Assembly (NCBI GenBank): GCA_003344405.1 | Contig: NOWV01000064.1 | Location: forward strand, 1-64,000 | Origin: Trichoplax sp. H2 | Lineage: Eukaryota; Placozoa; Uniplacotomia; Trichoplacea | Length of the DNA: 64,000 bases | Reading direction: 5' to 3' | Shown: one piece after another, positions 53,887-64,000 of the stretch | Numbering within the stretch: position 1 is the stretch's first letter | Layout: every line of letters begins with the position of its first letter | The notes under the pieces: model-generated | What the model saw: the letters and a program-made list of their open reading frames with translations, nothing else | Database searches by the model: none | Told to the model about the DNA's origin: nothing | Made by a program: the position numbers and the translations under genes

Positions 53887-56800
53887 ATGGCCTTGCCTCA
53901 ATTAATTCTGTGTATTGCGCTGCTATCATGCTCTCACGGTAAGATATTTAATACGATTTTGATATTTCTGTAGTAATAATTGTAGATCATTAAAGCTAAA
54001 ATTGTTTCTAGATATAGAATATTTTACAAAAGAGAAACTTTAACATCACTGTAAAAATTTCCAAGTACTAAAAATCTATGAGCCGGTGATATGAATCATT
54101 AATTTCAACTCAACAATTACTTTTGTCTAGGTGCAACCATTATTAATAATATTACACCGACAACAGGTAGCACGGCAGGAGGCACCCGAGTCACAATTTA
54201 TGGGGAAGGTAAAATTTATATATTTGATATACTTCAATCTTTAATATTTCTATTCTAATAGAGACTATATCCAATTATACTGAAATCTATGCATAAACAA
54301 TATTAAAAGTAATAAAGCTAGAACTATTGCAGTTGCAAACTGATATCCATGCAAACTTATACCTTTCATTTGATTAACTAGAATTCAGTCAAGATCAATT
54401 CAATTATGATGTCCCTTCTCGTGGCAATATCGTATACTTCTCTTCAGATCGAAACTTACTAAGATGTGATGTTATCACCTACTTAAGTAACACAAAAAAA
54501 ATCGTCTGCGATACACGGTAATACATATTAATGTAGACCGCATAATAAAACTACTACTCTTTTTCATTTTTCGAAAATTATTCGTTCATGACACTTGTAG
54601 CTAAGACTACTACGAGCGAACTTCGAATAGTACTTCTCTTCCTATATGTGACTGCTCGATATATGCTACTAACTACTTCATAGATAACTTTACTATTATT
54701 AAATGTAAAGTAGTTGAAGTCTCTAAAATTCTAACTAAAATATTACAGCAGTAACATTGATACTGCTTCGGTGCGCTGGAAAATATTATATACATAGCAC
54801 TGTCATTTATCCTTTTATAAAATATACTGCATTCTATCGAATTTATTATTGTATGGACCATACAGAATATCTTGCATCAACTTCGATTTTAATATGCAAT
54901 AGTGCGCAATTTACGTGGTCATGAATATGCCAGATTTTTGGATAAAAGAAACTTCAGTTATGCTAGCCTCAGTATTTAATACTGTACGTATTTATATATA
55001 TATACCATTATTATTAGTAACCTCTACGTGACAAATAGAGACCCCTAAATTAGTTACGTACGTAATAAACAGAAATCTACACCAATAACGTTTACTATGT
55101 CTGCCTTAATAGTTTATTCACGTAACCATCTGTGAACCACTATTATAAGTATTATTATTAAAATTATTTATTATCCTGGAAAATATAAATGCTGAGATAA
55201 TTATTCCAATATTTAATGACATTAAGTAATTAATTATCTCATAAGGTATTGCATTACGATCACAAATTATCTGTTTAACTATTACTATTACATATTTACA
55301 TTAGACCTTCACCTTCCTCTGAAGTATATAAATTGATCCTTTTCGTTGACGGTGTAAGAATTTCCGAAAATAGTGGAGCATACTGTGGCAGTCAATGTAA
55401 TTACCAGGTATGTAAACTATATGAAATCGTAAAGTTAATACTGTACGTAATTAAAGTTTTATCCTCTATTCAGTTGCATCTTCTAATAGAACTAACTTTT
55501 GATGTTAATTCATTCAAGTAAATACTTCATAGTTATCAACGGCATATTTAACCTACTGTCAACAAATTAAAATAGTATACAATGCAATGTTCTCATATTT
55601 AATTACTGATAAAATAGCAAATTTCAAGGTTAATATACTAATGGTTTGCTTTTCAAAATCATGATAGCAATATTTTACATTGGAGCCATAATAATATATT
55701 CGATTATACTAACGGGCATACGGAAGTTGCCGTAATTACTGAGAAATACTGTAGAGTATAACATACGAAAATAACGAAATAATAAACTTAGCCTTAGTTC
55801 GTACTATGTTATTTGATAAGGCTGTATTATTACAGATAACCTTTATTATAGTATTATACTGTGCAATAATCTCCATAATACTGTACACTAAAACGATTGA
55901 GACTCCGCAACCTGTGATATCACCTATAGCCACACGGAAACATCAATAAAATACTTGTAAAGACATAGTAAATTAATCTTAAAGATTTTGTTATTGCTTT
56001 TTAGAATATAAATCATTAAAAATATAAAATGGCTCATAGTTAAGATTTTACCTCAGATATAGTGAAATATAATTAATTAATATGATTCTTCATTTAATGC
56101 ATCTATTTATCTCATTCTCTACCTTTAGTATTCAGAAAGTGTTTCACCGACTATAACTGCCATATTACCGAAAAGTGGTTTACCGGGTAAGTGGCGTAGT
56201 CAATTTTTGAGAGCAGAATGTATTACAAAATGGATAATTGCCTACTCCTACAAATCACAAGCTAGTTTATGTATGTAATGCTCACTGTCAGAATTATTTT
56301 ACTATTCGCTTCAAAATATACTTTACTTCTTCTATACATAGGAACCATAATAACAGTAAAAGGTCGAATTTTTACCAATTCTGTTAACAGTATTCAAGAA
56401 CTTGAAAACGATGCCACCGATGTCAAGGAGATTGTAAGGTACATTGCACCGTAACGTTATTATGAGAATAAAGCAAATGAACCTAGCAGACAGTATTCTA
56501 AGAAGAAATTTTTCATTTACTGAATACTCACTCAAAATTCAAAACCATAGTGATAATCTAACTCAAAATAGTGTTATTAATTTAAAATTATGGCTTATCT
56601 AACGAACCAAAGCTAAATATGTGCGTATTATGCAATCTACAACTCGCACTAATTTAATTATTAATTCTTTCCGTGTATCTTTTACTACTGATAGATTATA
56701 TTTTGGCAGCACCAGCATTTGCAATCCAATTGATCCGTCCACAAATGATGTGTATGGAGTATTAAATTTATTTTTCATGATACAGAAACCAATCATAAAG

Positions 56801-59800
56801 ATAATATGTTCGATGTTGAATACCGCAATTGTTCCCACCCCAATACAAATAATTTTGCCTGAAATTTAAGTGATTTTATAATAAAATTATCTACTATCAT
56901 AGATACGGCACTGCAATGAATTCTGAAACATCTACCGAAGGCTACATCAAATGCAAGCTATCAACCACAATAATCGGTAAATATAAGTTTTAGCTATAAG
57001 GAATAATTTCATCAGAGTTTGAGATTGACGGACTAATTAAAAAAATCCTTAGATTCAATCAATGGATCATTTATCATTTCTACTCTGGGAAGGTAAAATA
57101 ATATTATTTTAAATACTATAGCAAATACATAACAGCTGTTACTACCAGTTATATGTGTAAGACATCTATTACATAGCGATTAATGCGAAAAAAGTAATGA
57201 GACTTTGTATGCTAATAGATCTATACGAACTAACAAGGCACTAGTCGCGGACTCCCACCTAAATTTACACCTGTTTCAAACTCATGCTGGTAATAATTAA
57301 TTGCCGTTTATTACTGTATTAAGCAATTAATTAGAAATGATCTTTGCGAATGAAGCAATCACTATCTATACAATAACTTTGTAATGTAGCGAGGTCACGA
57401 TTGTTAGGGGTATCATCTTGATTGTAATTAATTATACACGTATAGCTATAAAAATTTACTAACAAGGGTACGATATTTATAAACCGCTTTCTTCTAATAC
57501 TCTTGTAGCAATCTCAAATATCATTCCAAATGTGGGTAGCACAGAAGGCGGAACAACTGTTAAGATAATTGGTCAGCATTTGGGTAGCTATCCAAACAAC
57601 ACCCGTGTCGTAATAGGAAATGTAGATTGCCAAGTTGTCAATATTAGCAGTAATTTAATAACCTGCATTACAGGAAAATCATCAGCGCCTTCGGAAATGT
57701 ATTCAGGTAATAGTCGTATTAATTTCTAATCACGCAAGGTACAGTAAGAGGCAAAGAAGCATGAGCATTCCGCTAAAGCTTTTAGCGATCTTAAATAATC
57801 ACTAAAATTATTCATTTAAAGTGTATAAAATCTGATAGCTCTAGCTAGGCTGCGAAGATATACTGGATATTAACCTATAGACTAAACATATGTAGGAAAT
57901 AGAGGTATGCTTCGTGAGATATGGCTATCCAGCTTTCCTAGTACACTAACAGCGATTAGCAACTTCAATTCGACATCAGCTGATTATCGGTCAGAAATTG
58001 TCCCTACCGCTGCTATGCCAACATCAGCTTCTTTTAATGAATCTATCCGATACAGCCAGCGACTTTCCGGCTACTTTGTTGCTCCAAAGAATGATGATTA
58101 CTCCTTTTTGATAAAATCTGACGACGACAGCGAACTATATTTCAGTACCTCTGAAAGTGCAAAGAATAAGGTACAGCAATTGACTGCATCAGACGGTACT
58201 ATTAGATGAATTACATTACCTCCTCTAAAATATTTAGTTCATGCCGTCTCTGGCCTAATGTACGAGTTTTACGTATAAGAAATACTAATAATTCACCCTA
58301 TTAGCAGAGATTAATTGAGAGGTTGCACCGTATAACGGTATAATTTCGCTCAAAAACAACAGATAAATACTATTGTTCTTTTCAATTAAAGTTTTTAGCC
58401 CTCGAGCATAAAATGAATTCGATTATAAGACTTGCTCTTCGTTTATCTTCAAACTATAGGTAAAAATTGCATCTTGTCCGTCATGGTCTAGCACCTGGGA
58501 TAAGTATTCAACGCAGAGGTCAAAGAAATTGAGCCTTAAAGCTGGAAAAATGTATTACATAGAGGCTCTTCATAGGCAACGTTATTCCCATGCGGACCTT
58601 CAAATTGGAGTGCATATCCATAACACTAGATACCTAGAAGCACAAACTGGCCAAGCTATAAACGAACTGCAACAAATTGTTGAAACTACTATCGTCCAGA
58701 AAGAAATACAGGTAAGAATGTATTTCAAAGCCGTATCTTCTTTCAATTTTATATTATTTGAAAGTAATTTCCATTAGCGATATTGAACTATTAAATCGGT
58801 GTTTGTAAGTGAAATACTATTTCATTACTGCTAGAAATGTAAATAGTACTAAGCCATTTAACGTTGCCGTTTACTCACTGAACCAATCTTGATCCTATTT
58901 ATTTTATGTAGATTCTAACTATCAATAATTGGGATAACGGAACACTCTCTGAAAAGCAAGAACTCTACGTTCCTTTCTGCTTGACTGGAAACTACTTTCA
59001 AATCATTTACAATAATGAATCAAAGGAAAACGAATCAATACCTTACTGCGAATACTTAAATAGTTATAGGCTAATATTTAACGGCATGGAAACTAAAAAA
59101 ATACATCCTAACACTACGGCTAAAGGCTTGGCCAAAGCATTAAATAATCTAAGCACCGTCAAAGCTATAGGATACCTAACCGTGATAAAATATCATAATT
59201 CCACCGGTAATAAGTACATTATCGAATTTCCAATCAATTTAGGGCCTCAAAACATGATAAAAGTTAGTACACCAAATTACAATGAGACCATTACGATTAC
59301 GGAAATACGTAAAGGTAGAGCACCTTTACTTGAATTTTCGCTTGATTGGGGCGGTCAAATCTCAGATCCGGTTCAATTTGATATAACTGCCAAAAATCTA
59401 CAGGCTAACTTACAGTGGTGGTTTGGAACATGGTGCCTTTATTTAAATGCTGACCCATCCGGAAAATCGCATCCAATACCCACTGCTTATTTTTATCAAG
59501 ATTACGAAGGCACCAATTCTAGTTCTGAGTCCGGAAAACGGGTTGCTGACGTTCTGGCTAGATGTGGCAGGAAATCATTAAAAAATCCATATTATATCTT
59601 CCGTGCTGGCCACACTCGTGATACTAGTGGCAAGACCAAATCTGGCTTTGATGTGCAGAGAAGCAGATATGTAAGCAGTAAATCAAGCAAACATTACAGC
59701 TAACAGCAAGCCAACGTAATCATATTTAAATCACTTCTACTGGCTGTCAGAATATAGCAGAAATGTCATAAAATTATAGCATTTGGTAATTATATTTATT

Positions 59801-62800
59801 ACTGACATTAATCAATTTTTTCCTACATAGGTCTGCTTTTCTTACAAAGGCTTAATTAAAGATTCCGTAACTTTTAAGATCGAATATCAAAATGACGCGG
59901 GCGACACTTATCAATCCTGGAGAAGCTACCAATTTACTGCAATCCAGGACAATAAGTGGCATGATGCCTGCATAGACATAGTGGAAAAAATAAATAGTGA
60001 TAGCGGCTATTTTAGCAAACGGGCATCCATCTACACAAAATATATTGTTAATGAAGTCCGAGTCTACAAGCTGAACGGAGATCTATATATTGATGACACT
60101 TACATCGGCAAAATCAAGCCCTGGAGTATGTGTAGTAATCACTTAAGCCGATGTGTAATTAACTTTAACTTTGTTCATTGAGCACATAATATAAGAAATA
60201 GATAAGTTGTACTGCTGCCGATACATCCAAGTAAGCGAATAATTGATAGTGTATTCTTTTTTATGCCACAGTCTATACCTATCGAGCCGCTGCTCAGCCT
60301 AATGGAGCGATCATTGAGACCGTTAAAGTAAAGAAGTTGAGTGCTGGGTCATTTGAAATTGAAATGAAACCATTTGCATGTGCTCACAATTTAGGACTTA
60401 TAAAGGTTGCTCACTCAACAATTACTCAAACTAAAGAAAATTCCAAAATTTATCGCGGAGATAAATGGCACGGCAATGCTACCGTTACTGTTACAAGGTC
60501 TGTATATTTGTGTATCTATCTTGCACACAAAAGATGCCATTGAATGTCTCTAAAACAGAAAGAATTATTTGAAATCCACATCTGTACAGCAGCTCTACAT
60601 AGCAATTTGTAATCGTATGGAGCTAAGCTACTATAGCAATCTAGTCTTATTTTGTGATATTCATGGCTGCATTTATTTTACAGGACACGAGCTGCAAGCC
60701 CGCCAATCGGAGGAACTTTCGACCTTAGCTTTCAGGGCAATACCATCAATAATATCAAAGCAGATGTCAGTGCCGTCGAAATGAAAAACCTTTTAGAATC
60801 TAACTTCAATATTGGCGTTGTTCAAATAGAGCGTAGTGGCTCTTGCTCCGGTTATCGGTGGAACATTAAATGGATGTCGCAAGGCGGCGACAGGGCAGCT
60901 ATTGACATAAAAGGGTCCTCTCTTACTGGTCTTTCACCAAAAGTTAACTCGCATACTTTAAGTGACGGGGGCATCTTCTTACGCCCAATTCCTGGTGATA
61001 TACTTCGAACCGCATCTCTTTTACCTCAGGCAAGACTTAGCTTACGAGTATTTTATGATGCTTTCTTAAGTACGAATTTATTTCTTTAATAAGTTGAAAG
61101 GGTGTAGTTAAATTAGGTAGAAAAATTACTGAAAAATACAAAACTTTTAATGACTAAATTTTAAAGCATGTATTTAATTTTTACAGGCTGTGGTAAATAT
61201 TAATCGGATACCATCACTCTGCACAGGAGACTGTGTATACCAATACCAATTATCGTCAACGCCTACAGCTACTGGTATAACCCCAACTTCTGGCACAGGT
61301 GGCTTAAATCATTTAGGAACGGAGATAAAAATTTTCGGCACGGGTTTCGGCACCTCCGTAGCAGCAGTAACTGTAAAGATCGGAAAAGTAAATTGTTACG
61401 TAACGAAATGTGCTGACAATAACATCACTTGTCACGCTGGAATAAGCTCTGGGGGCCTTCGTCTTGTGGAAGTCACAATAACTAATAAAGGTAATTGAGG
61501 CTTTAATAGCCAACGAAACCCGCTTAATTTTGTATCATCAGGATTACAAAAGCGGCAATTTGATAGTCCTAGTGTGGAACACAACTTTTAAAACATTAAA
61601 AGAAATTAATCATAAAATGAAAATCATAAGTTAGTGTCGGAAAAACAGAATTATTTCTAACAATTGGACCATAGTCAGGTCTAGACCATACTATTTCTAC
61701 GATTTAAAACAGGATAAATTTCAGATATATCACTAAATTAAAATGTTGGACATTTATAGAATTGTCAATAATCGTGATAGTTCTTACACAATGTCAAATG
61801 AGATTTGTGTAGGAACTACCACAATCATTGCCAATATTCTGTAAATTCTGCTGAAATATTATATTTATGCCTACAAACTATACACGCTTTGAAAGTATGA
61901 GGCATTAAAAATTATAATTACTTTAATAGAATTTAATAGATTTATTCCATGTTAGCCCATTAGAATAAGACTATCAAGATCTTTAATGTGATTACGATAT
62001 CTACTAATGTCTTTAGGTAGAGCTCGCCATATGTCTAATATTCCGACTAATGCGCAAGGAATCTACTTCCAGTACCCAGTCTTGATAACCAATATCACAC
62101 CTTCAGAAGGTAGTGCAGGTGGTGGAACGATCTTGACCTTAAGCGGTAGTGGTTTTAGTTCTGTAACTGGAGAAATTGCAATAACTGTCGGTGGAGTAGA
62201 GTGTTCTGTAATCGGAAAGAAATCAAACATAACATCTGTGGCATGCATAACTGGTCAATACTCGCAAGTAGCCCCGGCTGCGGTAGATGTTATTGTTTCC
62301 GTTAAAGACGTCAATGCAACAGTCGTTAGTGGTTATACATACAAAAACACAGGCGAAATTACCTCCTTTAGTCCGAATAAGGGCAGCGTCCTAGGTAAGT
62401 AAAAGAATGTAAATCAATTAAGCATATTCTGATCAAAACATTTCTTAGCACCTGATGCTATACGATGTGCTTGCAGGTTTTACCCACAATTTTTTTAAAG
62501 GTACTAGAACTATTTCTTTAAGTTAAATCACTACTATTTCATCTATGATATTTTGTAGGAGGAAATTTAGTTACTATCAACGGAAATAATTTTGGAAATT
62601 CCAATAATTTGCAGTTTCCGGTACTAATTGGTGTATCCCCATGTAAAATACAAACATACAGCAATACTCAAATCACATGCATTACCACTTCACACCAAAG
62701 AGGTACTTTTAAACTTCAGGTAGCCATCGAAGGGCGTGGCATGGCCATCATAAATGGAAACGCTAACTACGAGTACATCTTCAAAATCCTGAATATAATT

Positions 62801-64000
62801 CCAAGATTTGGCTCTATTACTGGAGGAACAGAAGTTACAATCAGTGGAGAAGGATTCGGAACAAACGCATCCAATTTCATCATAACACTCGGCTCATCAG
62901 ATTGTAACCCGATATCAAGTAATGCTACAGCTATCAAATGTATTACAGAAAGTTCGTTGAAGGAAGTGCAAATTGATAACTCAGGCCATAGTAAAGAATT
63001 TGGTCTTGGCTACGCATGGAATAAACCAAATGTTACAATTACTGTCGGTACATTTATCAAGTGGAGTTGGTCTGCAGTTGATTATTCATCTTTACGCTAC
63101 GGTGTTGTTCAAACCAGTTCTAAAGACTCAACATTTTATGATGGAAGTGGATTCATCAGCCAGCGTTCCGCTACCGGTTCGTTCAGGCATCAGTTTACTG
63201 TCCCTGGAGTTTACTACTATTCCGCAGGTAATGTCGATGGGCGTGATCTAGTTAAAATGAATGGTATCATCAATGTCATAGTAGAAAAAACTGCAAGTGC
63301 AACTTTTTCGCTAAAAACTAAGCAAGGTTATGAGGCGAATTACGTTAACGAGGAGGTGAACATGACATCAGACAACTCAGGTTGCTCATTCGGAGATGGT
63401 CGCACTAGCTCAATCATTGGGTGTGTAGATCCTAAACCGTCAAATATCGAGCCAACCATGTTTAAATTTACTTGGTGGAGATGCAGCACCCCCATTATCT
63501 CTACAATAGAGCCAAATATCGGTACAAGTGCCACCAATATTGTAATTCGCGGTAAAGGATTTAGTACCACTGCCTGTCAAAATATTGTATCAGTAGGGAA
63601 TTACTCCTGTTCAATATTATCATCTTCTACAACTGAAATCGTTTGCAAGCCTACTTTGCAAGGATCTATGACTCCTGGAATCCGTCAGGAGATAAAGTTG
63701 TTAGTTAAAAACTTAGGCTACTCATTAACGACAATTGCAAGTGTAAGTAAAAGATCTTTCACCTTAATGCCAACGATCTCCTCGGTGACTCCAAGAACAG
63801 GATCCATTGCTGGTGGCACAGTAGTGACAATTACCGGTGATGGCTTGTCAGCAAATAACATAGAACCTGTAGTTCAAATTAATGGTTCACTTGATTGTAA
63901 GGTCAAGACTAAATCATATACACAAATTACTTGCGTAACTCCCAAGGTCTTATCCAGTACAAATAACTTAGATGTGAAAGTTCATATCAATGCTGTCGAC
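53887..64000 (+). CDS. Fibrocystin-L (PKHD1L1)-like giant receptor, 5' part, truncated by window end
   Basis: Large secreted or type-I membrane protein related to PKHD1/PKHD1L1. Exons: 53887-53938, 54131-54208, 54382-54517, 55305-55407, 56129-56186, 56342-56438, 56695-56751, 56903-56976, 57509-57706, 57905-58170, 58460-58711, 58912-59670, 59831-60125, 60272-60497, 60684-61029, 61187-61490, 62017-62394, 62559-64000+. All are in phase, about 1707 residues so far. Signal peptide MALPQLILCIALLSC. There are about nine IPT/TIG domains (NITPTTGSTAGGTRVTIYG, NIIPNVGSTEGGTTVKIIG, NITPSEGSAGGGTILTLSG, SVTPRTGSIAGGTVVTITG). A PA14 domain lies at about 285-460 (SGYFVAPKNDDYSFLIKSDD). A cupredoxin-like segment is in exon 18 (IKWSWSAVDYSSLRYGVVQT, HQFTVPGVYYYSAG), as in PKHD1L1. 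The intron after exon 15 begins with GC. The last exon is open to the window edge; human PKHD1L1 is over 4000 residues, so much more lies beyond. Confidence 0.9.

Overview
This window is AT-rich eukaryotic nuclear DNA. It carries intron-dense animal-type genes with GT-AG (rarely GC-AG) introns, about one gene per 7 kb. The content (an SLCO/OATP transporter with a Kazal loop, a fibrocystin-L-like giant receptor, selenoprotein U, WDR91, NHLRC2, PACRGL) points to a metazoan. Compact introns and small genes suggest an early-branching lineage such as a sponge or placozoan. That placement is an inference; I cannot fix the species. All identifications below come from reading translated exons and recalling family sequences. 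No database search was run. Most exon joins were checked by reading phase.

Layout: (+) SLCO-like transporter, 344-4105; (-) RRP12 ribosome-biogenesis factor, 5858-14087; (-) eIF3 subunit A, 16114-23530, with a tiny first exon and a repeat-filled 2.3-kb first intron; (+) PACRGL, 24121-26775, divergent from eIF3A; (-) selenoprotein U/PRXL2A, 29491-30606, with an in-frame UGA and a SECIS-like hairpin at 29165-29240; (+) WDR91, 30673-36524, starting only 66 bp from the proposed SelU start; (-) an unrecognised multi-pass membrane protein, about 39068-42885; (+) NHLRC2, 43573-47069, divergent from it; a gene-poor 6.8 kb with an ISXO2-like transposase remnant; and (+) the 5' part (about 1707 residues) of a fibrocystin-L (PKHD1L1)-like gene, 53887 to the window edge.

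The most striking non-coding signal is a family of arrays built from the pentamer ACTGT and its complement ACAGT, often switching orientation to give perfect hairpins. They lie beside most gene starts (upstream of SLCO, RRP12, eIF3A/PACRGL and membrane protein/NHLRC2, and around SelU/WDR91), but not beside the fibrocystin-L-like gene. A second small family has CAGGGACT...AGTCCCTG termini and looks like MITEs.

The genes are housekeeping or cell-biological and form no single pathway: ribosome assembly (RRP12), translation initiation (eIF3A), redox (SelU; NHLRC2 has a thioredoxin-like fold), endosome maturation (WDR91), transport (SLCO) and a large surface receptor. The best candidate for something missed by standard annotation is the selenoprotein: the UGA would make a gene caller split or truncate it.
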